Shown here piece after piece: positions 15,524-24,168 of a stretch of DNA of 31,020 bases (positions are counted from its first letter, which is position 1; each line of letters starts with the position of its first letter). The translations under genes and the position numbers were made by a program. A model generated the notes under the pieces. The model was not told the DNA's origin. It was given only the letters and a program-made list of their open reading frames with translations, and searched no databases. This stretch comes from Bacteroidales bacterium (GTDB taxonomy: Bacteria; Bacteroidota; Bacteroidia; Bacteroidales; Muribaculaceae), in assembly GCA_004555955.1 (NCBI GenBank), contig SFJG01000020.1, positions 1 through 31,020 of the forward strand, read 5' to 3'.

Positions 15524-16410
15524 TCGCCGTATTTTGCCAAACTATTTTCGAGCGAGGTGCGAACCATGGTGCGCAACTGCGGCGGTCCGACCACTTCGAC
15601 CTTGTCGCCCATCGACATTATCTGCTGCTGGAAGTCGTAAGTAAGGTGTAATTTATAGGTAAAAATCGAGTAACCGTCGCAGATTTGCTCTTGTTGCGAA
15701 CTGTGAAGCGGCAGTGCGCGCAGATACTTTGCTTGCGTAGCTTCCACCTTGAGCAAGACGTACTGAGCGTTGCCGCGGCTCGTTGTGATGCCGTAACAAT
15801 CTTTGAAAAACTCGTGGACGTCGATGTCGGGCATTGTGAACGGACGGTCGAGAATGGTCACAATCTTGACGCGGTCGAGCGAATATGTCTTGATTTTGTG
15901 GTCGGAGTTGTTGTAGCCAATCACGTACCAGCGTTGGCGGAACAGCCGTAAGAAATAGGGCTCCAAAACGATTTTCTTGCGCGATTTGCCCACCTCGAAC
16001 GGTTGGTAATGAAACTCGATGCACAGCGACTTCTTCATGGCGTTGATAATCGTCGGCAGAAATTGTCGCGCAGAAGGCACGTCTTCGACCATAATACGGT
16101 TTGCCACGTCGGCGGCATCGGTAAGCATATTATTGACCGACATAGAGTTGATGAGCCAATCGCCCAGGTCGGTGCCTCCGGTTTCGTTCTCGATATAATA
16201 TTCGAATGTCGACGAATTGTAGCCGATGCGGATGCCGAAAAGTTCTTCGATAGCCTCGCGGTAGTTGTAGAAGGTGCGTCGCCGCATCTTTTGTCCGTTG
16301 CCGTAGGGCGAAGTCGCCCACAATTCACTGATTTCGCCGCGCGTAATGCGCCCGTATCGCTGAATCGTTTCGAGTAGCCAAATGTATTTCGTCAGCAGAT
16401 TGTTTGCCAT
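15436..16410 (-). CDS. WYL-domain transcriptional regulator
   Basis: The 324-residue protein has an N-terminal helix-turn-helix region (ITRGEISELWATSPYGNGQKMRRRTFYNYREAIEELFGI), a central WYL domain with FRQRWYVIGYN and YSLDRVKIV, and a C-terminal WCX-like extension ending near AKYGDYF. WYL proteins control transcription in response to ligands such as nucleic acids or small molecules. The final 24 residues are a polar, acidic tail (SSEEPAEQLDSSTEPDATEN) lying over the recF end. The gene begins 3 bases after the symporter stop, making it the last gene of the NamZ-symporter unit and a candidate local regulator. Its target is not known. Confidence 0.9.
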   Translation of the reverse strand: MANNLLTKYIWLLETIQRYGRITRGEISELWATSPYGNGQKMRRRTFYNYREAIEELFGIRIGYNSSTFEYYIENETGGTDLGDWLINSMSVNNMLTDAADVANRIMVEDVPSARQFLPTIINAMKKSLCIEFHYQPFEVGKSRKKIVLEPYFLRLFRQRWYVIGYNNSDHKIKTYSLDRVKIVTILDRPFTMPDIDVHEFFKDCYGITTSRGNAQYVLLKVEATQAKYLRALPLHSSQQEQICDGYSIFTYKLHLTYDFQQQIMSMGDKVEVVGPPQLRTMVRTSLENSLAKYGDYFKPKLSSEEPAEQLDSSTEPDATENIR

Positions 16411-16413
16411 GGG

Positions 16414-17871
16414 TTAGTCTTTTTTTATGAGCATACAGAGACCTAGAACGGTTACTAATGCGTTGATTATCAGTAGTTCAAAGCTTATTTGATAGCCGCC
16501 GAACCATTGTTCGCTGTTTTGTTGGAGCACGAAGCAGATGAGCGGCGAAACCACGCAAACCACAGGCACGAGGCGGTCGCGCACCTTCCGGCGGCACGCC
16601 AGTCCGAAGATGAACATACCCAAAATCGGTCCGTAGGTGTAGGCGGCAAGGCTGTAGACGGCGTTGATTGCACTGTCGTTGTTGAGGTAGTAGAACACGA
16701 TAATCACAGCCACCATGCAGACCGACATCCCCACGTGCACCATTTTGCGCGTACGCGTCAACCGAGCATCGTCGCCGTGCTTGTCGGCTTGCAGAATGTC
16801 GACCGTAAACGACGTTGTCAGAGCTGTCAACGCACTTCCGGCAGCGCTGTACGCCGCCGCTATGAGTCCGATGATAAACATCACGCCGATAAATATCGGG
16901 AAACCGTTGCTCCATGCCACGTTGCCGAACACGGCATCGCCGACAGGCTTGCCGTCTTTCATCGGAAGGTTGTCGCCCGAGTACATATACAGCAACGTTC
17001 CAAGAACCAAAAACAGTCCGATGATGAAGATTTGAATACCCGAACTTACTATCATATTTTTCTGCGACTCGCGGTAGTTTTTGCAACTGAGCGTGCGCTG
17101 CATAAGGTCTTGGTCGAGTCCCGTTGTGGCGATAACCATAAATATACCGGCAATGAATTGCTTCCAGAAGTATTTGCCGTCGTTGGGGTCGTCGAAGAAG
17201 AAAATGCGACTTGTGTGGTCGGCGGCAATGGCGCTTGGCAGTTCGCCGATGCCAAGGTTAAGGCTCTTGGCTATGTAGACGATGCAGCACACCACAGAAA
17301 TCACCAGGCAGAACGTCTTGAGCGAATCTGTCCAAATGAGCGACTTCACGCCGCCTTGGAAGGAGTAGAGCCAAATGAGAGCCACCGTCAGCACCACGTT
17401 GACTTCGAACGGCATGCCGAGCGGCTCAAATACCAACGTCTGCAGCACGACGCACACCACAAAGAAGCGCACGGATGCGCCAAGCATCTTCGACACGAAG
17501 AAAAACCATGCGCCGGTCTTGTACGACCCCACACCGAAACGGTTTTCAAGGTAGCCGTAGATGCTTACCAGGTTCATTTTGTAGAACATCGGGATGAGCA
17601 CCAGCGCCACGATGAGCGACCCGACAAAGAATCCGAGCACCATCTGCATATATGAGTACGACCCGGCATACACCGCTCCCGGCACAGAGATGAATGTCAC
17701 TCCCGAGATGCTTGCGCCAATCATTGCGATTGCCACCATATACCACGGCGACTTGCGGTTGCCCGTAAAAAATCCGGCATTGTCGGCCTTACGTCCGGTT
17801 ATCCACGAGATGATAAAAAGTAGCAAAAAGTAGAACGCTATTGTGGCAAGCACAATCCATGCTGTTGTCAT
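16414..17871 (-). CDS. Sodium:solute symporter (SSS family)
   Basis: The 485-residue inner-membrane protein is rich in membrane helices (about 13) and has the SSS pattern: ISWITGRKADNAGFFTGNRKSPWYMVAIAM at the N-terminus, the discontinuous first core helix ASISGVTFISVPG, then GGVKSLIWTDSLKT and AAYSAAGSALTALTTSFTVDI. It couples sodium entry to uptake of a sugar, sialic acid-like compound or amino acid. The substrate cannot be read directly. Its position 24 bases after a NamZ-type muramidase gene makes N-acetylmuramic acid or a related amino sugar the best inference. Sodium:solute symporter-like transporters have been linked to MurNAc uptake in related bacteria, a point I recall rather than verify. 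Confidence 0.92.
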   Translation of the reverse strand: MTTAWIVLATIAFYFLLLFIISWITGRKADNAGFFTGNRKSPWYMVAIAMIGASISGVTFISVPGAVYAGSYSYMQMVLGFFVGSLIVALVLIPMFYKMNLVSIYGYLENRFGVGSYKTGAWFFFVSKMLGASVRFFVVCVVLQTLVFEPLGMPFEVNVVLTVALIWLYSFQGGVKSLIWTDSLKTFCLVISVVCCIVYIAKSLNLGIGELPSAIAADHTSRIFFFDDPNDGKYFWKQFIAGIFMVIATTGLDQDLMQRTLSCKNYRESQKNMIVSSGIQIFIIGLFLVLGTLLYMYSGDNLPMKDGKPVGDAVFGNVAWSNGFPIFIGVMFIIGLIAAAYSAAGSALTALTTSFTVDILQADKHGDDARLTRTRKMVHVGMSVCMVAVIIVFYYLNNDSAINAVYSLAAYTYGPILGMFIFGLACRRKVRDRLVPVVCVVSPLICFVLQQNSEQWFGGYQISFELLIINALVTVLGLCMLIKKD

Positions 17872-17895
17872 AATGTTATGGTTTTTTTGAGGTTG

Positions 17896-19059
17896 TTATT
17901 CTTGGTAAAGTAAATATTTGCGACGCTGTTGCTTGAATTTTGCGACGTCGTCAGCCCACGACGCTTTTATCTCTTCGGCACTCTTGCCCGCTTCAATCAT
18001 CTTGCGGATGTTGCCGTTGCCGATGAGTTTTTCGAAGAACGGGCGGAAGAAGTAGTCATCCATATTAAGGTTACGATAAGCGTCGATGACATATTCAAGG
18101 TTGATTCCGCGAGCAATGACTTGCTCGGGGTCGAGCGACGAGAGGTCGACGCCGTGGCAGAGCCTATTGAGTTGAGGCGGGTTTTTTGCACCCGGGCGAC
18201 TGCGCGGCGTAAACGAGTAGGAGTAGCCTTTCATGTTCGGATGTCCGTACACTTGGAACGGCTTGTCGGTGCCGCGACCGAGGCTCACTGGAGTGGCTTC
18301 GAAATAGCACGTCGACGGATAGAGGTAAATCGAAAGCATATTCGGCAAGTTGGGCGACGGCGCTACGGGAAGTGTGTAGCGGCTTTGGTGGGTGTAGCCT
18401 TTGCAGCGAATCACCGTCAAGTTGACGCGGCGACCTTCTTTGAGCCAACCTTCGCCGTTTGCCATGTTGGCAATTTCGCCCATTGTGAGCCCGTGAACAA
18501 CGGGGATGGGCAGCCGACCCACGCCCGACTCATACTTCATGTCGAGAATTGGTCCGTCGACATACATGCCATTGGGATTCGGGCGGTCGAGCACCATAAA
18601 ATCCTTGCCGTAGCGAGCCGCGGCATTCATTAGGTCAATCATCGTGCAGTAGTAGGTGTAGAACCGCAACCCGACGTCTTGGATGTCGACAACGAGGATG
18701 TCGAATTTGTCAATTACTTCCTTTTTTGGCATCCGCGACTTGCCGTCGTAGAGCGATGCAATGGGTATTCCTGTCTTGCTGTCGACACTGCTCGACACGT
18801 GTTCGCCGGCGTCGGCATTGCCTCTGAAGCCGTGCTCCGGCGAGAATATGGTGGTCACTTTGATGCCGTGGCGAAGCATTACGTCGAGCGTATGCTCTTT
18901 ACCTACCAGCCCCGTGTGGTTGCTCAGCAGAGCCACGCGCTTGCCGGCAAGCAGCGGCACATATTCGTCGACACATTCCGCACCGACTTTGATTGCTGAA
19001 CTTGCCGCGAAGCCGACGGCTGTGACGATTAATAGTATTAGATAGCGTAGATGTTTCAT
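17896..19059 (-). CDS. namZ: NamZ-type exo-beta-N-acetylmuramidase (DUF1343, GH171)
   Basis: The 387-residue product starts with a signal peptide (residues 1-22, no lipobox) and matches DUF1343 throughout. Visible family motifs are LLSNHTGLV (44-52), TIFSPEHGFRGNADAGE (70-86), DIQDVGLRFYTYYCT (125-139) and LDRPNPNG (157-164). Characterised members such as Bacillus NamZ release MurNAc from the non-reducing ends of peptidoglycan glycan fragments. Export places it in the periplasm or outside. It lies between an outer-membrane barrel protein and a sodium symporter in one apparent operon, which fits hydrolysis followed by uptake of the product. MurQ and a MurNAc kinase are not in the window. The symbol rests on family membership. 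Confidence 0.88.
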   Translation of the reverse strand: MKHLRYLILLIVTAVGFAASSAIKVGAECVDEYVPLLAGKRVALLSNHTGLVGKEHTLDVMLRHGIKVTTIFSPEHGFRGNADAGEHVSSSVDSKTGIPIASLYDGKSRMPKKEVIDKFDILVVDIQDVGLRFYTYYCTMIDLMNAAARYGKDFMVLDRPNPNGMYVDGPILDMKYESGVGRLPIPVVHGLTMGEIANMANGEGWLKEGRRVNLTVIRCKGYTHQSRYTLPVAPSPNLPNMLSIYLYPSTCYFEATPVSLGRGTDKPFQVYGHPNMKGYSYSFTPRSRPGAKNPPQLNRLCHGVDLSSLDPEQVIARGINLEYVIDAYRNLNMDDYFFRPFFEKLIGNGNIRKMIEAGKSAEEIKASWADDVAKFKQQRRKYLLYQE

Positions 19060-19107
19060 AATTAATGGTTTATGCGGTTTGTTGGTGTGCTGATGTTGTT
19101 GGTGGGT

Positions 19108-20322
19108 TTATTTTAATCCTATCGAACGAGCAATGCCGGTGTAGGTCAGCGTGATGCCAATCTGTATGCCCGACGGCTTGTCGACGAGGCTTGTGTATCT
19201 TTGGTTGATGATATACGGCGACAGTCGCAGCGACGACGTGTACTGTTCGCGGTGTCCGGATATGAACGATGGATTGTCGCTAACTACCGAATGGAAGTGC
19301 CAATCGAAGTCGATTCCCGCCATAACGTTGAAGTTGTGTATCTTGTTGCGGCGTATTTCCGAATCGATTTTATACTCTATCTCGGGGTTGTTATCCGGGT
19401 TATCGGGATTTTTTACATAGTCGGCAACATCCCAGGCGTAGTTGGTCCATCCGCCGCCTACGTGTGGCGTTATCGAAAACTTCTTGGTGTCGACAACGCG
19501 GTAGCCCAACGAAATGCCGCCGCTGAGTTGGTTGAGATACTTATTGACCGCCCATTCGCGGCGCGACGGGTCGACCGGGCGATTGGGGTCGACGTAGATT
19601 TCGCGACGCACGTCGACTAAGTCGGGTTGCCCGTAGGAGATGTCGGCTTTCAGCATAAAGCGCTTATATCCGGCGGTCAAGCCGATGTTGAAGAGCCACG
19701 AGCTTTTGAAGATGTCGGCAATTTCGCCGGTGGGAATAAGTGTTCCGGTGCCGATAAACCAACCGTAACTGAAGTTGCCGTATTTGAGTTCGGCAACCTG
19801 AGGCAGATAGAATTCCTCAAGGCTTTTGCGCATGTAGTATTCCTCTTCTTGCAGGCGGTTGTCGTTGCTTCCGTTGACGGTTCGTCGCGCCAGGTCGGCG
19901 ATTTTCTCGTCGTAGAGTCGCTGATAGTGCTTTAGGCGAGTGTCGGTTTCGAGACCTTCAACGCCGGCATTGAGTTCGGCTTGCAAGCGCCGACGCATCA
20001 ATTCGAGCAGGTCGAATTGCAATTGATGATAGCGCAACATCTGCGGCGTGGCGCACGAGTCAATGGCATACGACATGTCTTTGAGCATCACCGCCTTTGC
20101 TGTTGCCGTAAGGCGTGCGACCGCCGACGGTCGCAGGTTGTCGGCGGGCTCTTGCACGGTTTTCACTTGTAGCACGCCTTTAAAAAATGTTGGCGTAGTT
20201 ACAACCACTGGTTCGCCAGCAAAGTCGCTCCAACGTAGAGCGCCCTCGTCCCATGTCCGCGTGTTGGCTGCTTGTATGGCAAATGCCGCCAAAACGCTCA
20301 CTATCAACAATAATCGGCGCAT
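19108..20322 (-). CDS. Outer-membrane beta-barrel protein with DUF922-like N-terminal domain
   Basis: Starting at the ATG at 20322 the product is 404 residues with a signal peptide (RRLLLIVSVLAAFAIQAA). An upstream in-frame TTG at 20349 would put nine polar residues before it and is less likely. Residues 27-38 (GALRWSDFAGEP) and 96-113 (LRYHQLQFDLLELMRRRL) resemble the start and the HEQ-HFD helix of DUF922 proteins, but the glutamate and second histidine are replaced, so any metal site is probably lost. From about residue 175 alternating aromatic and polar stretches (YGWFIGTGTLIP, YKRFMLKADISYG, GGISLGYRVV, ITPHVGGGWTNYAW, IGITLTYTGI) indicate a beta-barrel. It sits between argF' and namZ. 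Function unknown; a surface port or anchor for the muramidase system is a guess. Confidence 0.75.
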   Translation of the reverse strand: MRRLLLIVSVLAAFAIQAANTRTWDEGALRWSDFAGEPVVVTTPTFFKGVLQVKTVQEPADNLRPSAVARLTATAKAVMLKDMSYAIDSCATPQMLRYHQLQFDLLELMRRRLQAELNAGVEGLETDTRLKHYQRLYDEKIADLARRTVNGSNDNRLQEEEYYMRKSLEEFYLPQVAELKYGNFSYGWFIGTGTLIPTGEIADIFKSSWLFNIGLTAGYKRFMLKADISYGQPDLVDVRREIYVDPNRPVDPSRREWAVNKYLNQLSGGISLGYRVVDTKKFSITPHVGGGWTNYAWDVADYVKNPDNPDNNPEIEYKIDSEIRRNKIHNFNVMAGIDFDWHFHSVVSDNPSFISGHREQYTSSLRLSPYIINQRYTSLVDKPSGIQIGITLTYTGIARSIGLK

Positions 20323-20357
20323 AATATCTATTGGCTGTTTTGTGTTCAAAAATGCTC

Positions 20358-21317
20358 TTACTCGTTCAACCCCTCAAGCAAGCGCTTGAGCACGACGGTA
20401 GCCGAGATTTCGCGGTTGGCTGCCTCGGGAATGACAATCGAGCGGTCGCTTTCGATTACGTCGTCGCTGACAATCATGTTGCGTCGCACCGGCAAGCAGT
20501 GCATAAAGTAGGCGTTGTCGGTCAGCGCCATCTTTTCGGTGGTAATGGTCCACGAGCGGTCTTTGCTGAGCACTTTGCCGTAGTTGGGGTCGGCATAAGC
20601 CGCCCAGTTTTTGGCGTAGACGAAGTCGGCACCGCGCAGCGCTTCGTCTTGGTCGTAGATGATAGGCACTCCGGCGGTGAATTGTTCGTCGAGTTCGTAG
20701 CCGTGAGGATGAGTGATGACGAAATCGTAGTCGGCGGCGCGCATCCATTCGGCAAACGAGTTGGGCACGGCTTGCGGCAGTGCACGCGGATGTGGCGCCC
20801 ACGTCAGCACGACCTTCGGACGCTCTTTTGTCTTATATTCTTCGATGGTTATCAAGTCGGCAAAACTCTGCAACGGGTGGCGTGTTGCCGCCTCCATGCT
20901 GAATACGGGACGTCCCGAATATTTAATGAATTGGTTGAGGATTTTTTCGGAGTAGTCGTCCTCTTTGCTCTCGAAGCGCGCAAACGAGCGCACGCCGATG
21001 ATGTCGCAGTAGCAGCCCATCACGGGAATTGCCTCTAACAGGTGCTCCGGGCAGTCGCCGTCCATAATCACGCCGCGCTCGGTCTCGAGCTTCCATGCTC
21101 CTTGGTTGACGTCGAGCACTATTACGTTCATTCCCAGATTCATAGCAGCCTTTTGCGTGCTCAGACGCGTACGCAGCGACGAGTTGAAAAACAGCATCAA
21201 CAGCGTCTTGTCGGTGCCAAGGTGTTTGTATGCAAAACGGTCTTTCTTGATGGTAAGCGCCTCGGCTACTGCTGCGCCCAAGTCGCCTATATCGTTGACG
21301 GTAGTAAATTGTTTCAT
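20358..21317 (-). CDS. argF': N-succinylornithine (N-acetylornithine-family) carbamoyltransferase
   Basis: The 319-residue enzyme has the carbamoyl phosphate loop in its family-specific form (FFNSSLRTRLSTQ, 43-55), MDGDCPEHLLEA (85-96), TRHPLQSFADL, and HCLPVRRNMIV. This is the Bacteroidota arginine-pathway enzyme that carbamoylates an acylated ornithine rather than free ornithine. Residue 90 is proline, which in the Bacteroides fragilis enzyme marks use of N-succinylornithine; acetyl-specific relatives have glutamate in the corresponding loop. Length is normal. It heads a row of five closely spaced minus-strand genes, although its arginine role has no clear tie to the muramidase genes behind it. 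Confidence 0.93.
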   Translation of the reverse strand: MKQFTTVNDIGDLGAAVAEALTIKKDRFAYKHLGTDKTLLMLFFNSSLRTRLSTQKAAMNLGMNVIVLDVNQGAWKLETERGVIMDGDCPEHLLEAIPVMGCYCDIIGVRSFARFESKEDDYSEKILNQFIKYSGRPVFSMEAATRHPLQSFADLITIEEYKTKERPKVVLTWAPHPRALPQAVPNSFAEWMRAADYDFVITHPHGYELDEQFTAGVPIIYDQDEALRGADFVYAKNWAAYADPNYGKVLSKDRSWTITTEKMALTDNAYFMHCLPVRRNMIVSDDVIESDRSIVIPEAANREISATVVLKRLLEGLNE

Positions 21318-21339
21318 AGCCTTTATTATTTGTTTTATG

Positions 21340-21347
21340 CAAATATA
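21340..21347 (-). promoter_or_regulatory. Possible -7 element for argF' and following genes
   Basis: On the minus strand TATATTTG is an exact TAnnTTTG, 22 bases before the argF' ATG. No good TTTG lies 19-21 bases upstream. No other exact element is seen in the gaps between the next four genes, so this may serve the whole row. Confidence 0.5.
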
Positions 21348-21411
21348 AGCATTATTCCTAAATAATCGTTATATTTGTCGAAACTTTAAAGCACATTAAA
21401 GAAAGATTATA

Positions 21412-21457
21412 ATTTGCTCAGGCAAATCTAAAACCTGTCATTTTGGATTTGCTTTTT
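21412..21457 (+). promoter_or_regulatory. Paired hairpins in the argF'-phosphate transporter gap
   Basis: ATTTGC-tcag-GCAAAT (21412-21427) forms one small perfect hairpin. The same GCAAATC (21422-21428) can instead pair with GATTTGC (21446-21452), which is followed by TTTTT. The two stems exclude each other, as in an attenuator, but both are weak. A second TATATTTG on the plus strand at 21370-21377, without a good -33 element, could start a transcript through this region. Confidence 0.3.
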
Positions 21458-21479
21458 CGCTTAAGTTGCATTATATTTG
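21448..21479 (+). promoter_or_regulatory. Predicted promoter of the Na/Pi cotransporter gene
   Basis: TTTG (21448-21451), 20 bases, then TATATTTG (21472-21479), both exact. The leader to the ATG at 21575 would be about 90 bases, longer than for other genes here. Confidence 0.7.
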
Positions 21480-21574
21480 CAACAGAATTGTGTCGGATAT
21501 GAGTTAGTTGTGCTCCGCCAGGCGTGCAGTTGGCATTTGAAGCCACATTCTATGCTTTTTTTAATATTCAGACC

Positions 21575-23287
21575 ATGCAGTACTCTTTTTTAGACTTTCT
21601 TACGCTAATTGGCGCAGTAGGCCTATTCCTTTACGGAATGAAGGTTATGAGCGAAGGCCTGCAGAAAGTAGCCGGCGACCGCCTACGTTCGATAATGTCG
21701 GCTATGACAAAAAATCGCTTTGCCGGGCTCATAACAGGTATTCTTATCACCGCTCTCATCCAAAGTTCGTCAGCCTCGACCGTTATGGTCGTCAGTTTCG
21801 TCAACGCCGGACTGATGTCGCTTGCCGACTCAATGGCTGTCATTATGGGTGCAAACGTCGGCACAACTTTCACGGCTTGGATTATCGCCGTGTTCGGACA
21901 AGTGAAAATCGACGTATTTATGCTACCGCTTATCGGCATCGCAACGTGCTTCCTTTTCTCCAAGAAAAGCAGTCACAAGTCGATTGCCGAATTTTTTATC
22001 GGTTTTGCCTTGCTCTTTATCGGACTCGGCTACATCAGCGATAACGTCCCCGAACTCGACGAAAATGCCCTCGAATTCCTGCGCAGCTACACCGACATGG
22101 GATTCCTCACCATTCTGCTCTTTGCCGTTGTCGGTATCGTTATTACAATGATAATCCAATCGTCGGCAGCCGCTTTCGCCATCATTATGGTGATGTGCCT
22201 AAAAGGCTGGATAGGCTTCGACATCGCTTGTGCCATGGTGCTCGGTAGTAATATCGGTACGACCATCACCCCGATTATCGCCTCGCTGAGCGCAAACGAC
22301 GCCGCCAAGAAAGCCGCTTTCGGGCACTTGCTGTTCAACTGTATCGGTATGGTCTGGGCGCTGGCGCTAATCTACCCCTTGATTAACGTCGTGTCGGCTA
22401 TCAGTGAATTTTTCGGCATCGGCGACCCGCGTAACGGCGACGGTTCTACTATTACCCTCGCTCTTTCAATTTTCCACACCATTTTCAACGTGGTCAACGT
22501 CTGCATTCTAATTTGGTTTACTAAATATTTCGTCGTGGTGGCAAACTTCTTCTTCAAACCGAAGAAACACCACGAGGACGACGAATTCCAACTCAAATAC
22601 ATCTCCAGCCGCATCGTCAGTGCTGCCGAAGTTAACATCACGCTGGCTCAACGCGAAATCGTGGTCTACGCCGAGCGCGTTAACCGTATGTTCGGTATGG
22701 TTAAAACAATGCTCCACACTAAGCCCGATTCCGAAGAATTCAACAAAATCTACTCGCGTATCGGTAAATATGAAGAAATTTCCGACCGCATGGAAATCGA
22801 AATTGCCAACTTCCTTAACAAGGTTATCGACGGCAGACTCAGTTACGAAGGTAAACTTCGAATTTCCGCAATGTTGAACATCGTCAGCGAAATCGAAAGC
22901 ATCGGCGACAGTTGTAACAACCTTGCACGCACGATGGTTCGCCAACACGAAGCAAAAGTGGTGTTCAACAAAATGATTGTCGAAAACATCGAAACCATGT
23001 TCAAATATGTTTCCGAATCGCTCGAAAATATGCTTCTCATCCTTCGCGACATCGAGAACGCTTCCGACAAAGACATTATGAACAGTTACAACAAAGAGCG
23101 TGAAATCAACAACTATCGTAACGCTCTGCGCAGTGAAAACGTCGAAAACATCAACCAAAGAACTTATCCATACGAAGAGGGTATCTACTATATGGACCTC
23201 ATTTGCGAGAGCGAAAAACTCGGCGACTACGTTGTTAATGTCATCGACGGCGTAAAATCGCAAAACGAAGAAGTAGTGAGCAAATAA
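21575..23287 (+). CDS. Na+/phosphate cotransporter family protein with PhoU-like domain
   Basis: From the ATG at 21575 the product is 570 residues. An earlier in-frame TTG at 21524 would add residues that look non-native ahead of MQYSFLDFLTLIGAVGLFLYGM and is not favoured. The first 330 residues form an inner-membrane domain with two inverted repeats, each carrying the NaPi signature: ALIQSSSASTV and MIIQSSAAAFAI. GANVGTTFTAW and GSNIGTTITPI follow each signature. After a charged linker (KPKKHHEDDE) comes a long alpha-helical region of PhoU type to the C-terminus. It should import phosphate with sodium, or regulate its flux. It is monocistronic, ending at a strong terminator. Confidence 0.93.
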   Translation: MQYSFLDFLTLIGAVGLFLYGMKVMSEGLQKVAGDRLRSIMSAMTKNRFAGLITGILITALIQSSSASTVMVVSFVNAGLMSLADSMAVIMGANVGTTFTAWIIAVFGQVKIDVFMLPLIGIATCFLFSKKSSHKSIAEFFIGFALLFIGLGYISDNVPELDENALEFLRSYTDMGFLTILLFAVVGIVITMIIQSSAAAFAIIMVMCLKGWIGFDIACAMVLGSNIGTTITPIIASLSANDAAKKAAFGHLLFNCIGMVWALALIYPLINVVSAISEFFGIGDPRNGDGSTITLALSIFHTIFNVVNVCILIWFTKYFVVVANFFFKPKKHHEDDEFQLKYISSRIVSAAEVNITLAQREIVVYAERVNRMFGMVKTMLHTKPDSEEFNKIYSRIGKYEEISDRMEIEIANFLNKVIDGRLSYEGKLRISAMLNIVSEIESIGDSCNNLARTMVRQHEAKVVFNKMIVENIETMFKYVSESLENMLLILRDIENASDKDIMNSYNKEREINNYRNALRSENVENINQRTYPYEEGIYYMDLICESEKLGDYVVNVIDGVKSQNEEVVSK

Positions 23288-23305
23288 TCTTCATCATTCT
23301 CACAA

Positions 23306-23350
23306 CGAAGGCTGCACCTCAATTTTTTGTTGGCGCAGCCTTTCGTTTTT
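23306..23350 (+). terminator. Intrinsic terminator after the phosphate transporter gene
   Basis: CGAAGGCTGC (23306-23315) pairs with GCAGCCTTTCG (23335-23345) with one bulged base, followed by TTTTT (23346-23350), 18 bases after the stop codon. Confidence 0.85.
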
Positions 23351-23380
23351 ATCATGGCAACGAGGCGCTTGGAGCGCGCT

Positions 23381-24151
23381 CTATCGCTCGAGCGAGTCAA
23401 TCAATTTCTTCAAGTGGGGAGTGGGTCGCAGTGCGTGAGCGCGGCTAAGATATTGGCGTGCACTGTCGGCGGCATTGACCGTTGGCGGTGCGTCGTGCAA
23501 ATCGCCCCGAGAGAGTTGGCGGTAGTATACGCCCAAGTTGATGCAAGCGTCGACCGCCGTCGAATCGACAGCGATAATAGCCCGATAGGTAGCCATAGCA
23601 TCGTCGTAGCGACTCTGAAGCATCAGCCCGCGTGCGCGTATTGCCAGCGCTTCGACGTCGTCGTCGCGTATGCGTAACAGCGTGTCGGCATATTCGACCA
23701 TCTTCGGCGCGTTGTTGCGCGAATCGTAGTATTCCGACAAGCGCACGTTGATGCTTCGGCGCAGCCACGGTTGACATTCCTTGATGGTCAAAAGCAGGCG
23801 TTCGTAAATCTCGGGATGACACAGCGAATAGGCGTCTTTCTTGACAAGCGCAAAAATTTCGACAAGAGCAATGCCCGCCGACTGCGACTGCTCGACTACG
23901 GCAATCTGCTCGTCGCTGCGGCCGAGCATTCCCGAAACCACAATGCTGCGAGCATAGACCCGGACATCGTCGCTCCGCTCGGCAAGCATCAGTTCGTACA
24001 TCGCTGCGGCGCTTTCCCATTCGCCGAACGTGTAGAAGCGCTCCGCACGAGTGGCAAGCGTTGCGTAGGGTGTTGCACTCATCAACCCAATCGCCGCTGC
24101 AAAAAACGTCAAAATGACACCTAAATATGAAATTTTTATGCGTTTACTCAT
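23381..24151 (-). CDS. TPR-repeat protein, membrane-anchored or exported
   Basis: From the ATG at 24151 the product has 256 residues; a GTG at 24163 would add four residues and is possible. A basic N-terminus and hydrophobic stretch (ISYLGVILTFFAAAIGLMSA) form a signal peptide or anchor. The rest is helical with tetratricopeptide-like units, clearest at about 31-60 (AERFYTFGEWESAAAMYELML) and about 170-220 (ALAIRARGLMLQSRYDDAMATYRAII, AVDACINLGVYYRQLSRGD). TPR proteins scaffold protein complexes, and no partner is visible. It is convergent with the phosphate transporter and divergent from pyrH, with overlapping promoters. Confidence 0.8.
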   Translation of the reverse strand: MSKRIKISYLGVILTFFAAAIGLMSATPYATLATRAERFYTFGEWESAAAMYELMLAERSDDVRVYARSIVVSGMLGRSDEQIAVVEQSQSAGIALVEIFALVKKDAYSLCHPEIYERLLLTIKECQPWLRRSINVRLSEYYDSRNNAPKMVEYADTLLRIRDDDVEALAIRARGLMLQSRYDDAMATYRAIIAVDSTAVDACINLGVYYRQLSRGDLHDAPPTVNAADSARQYLSRAHALRPTPHLKKLIDSLER

Positions 24152-24168
24152 TTTTAAAACCACAAAAA

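Noticed and set aside
16489..17655. Long plus-strand open frame (388 codons) opposite the sodium symporter
   Set aside because: It lies fully antisense to a clear membrane transporter, is rich in His and Arg, and shows no domain; it results from codon bias of the real gene.
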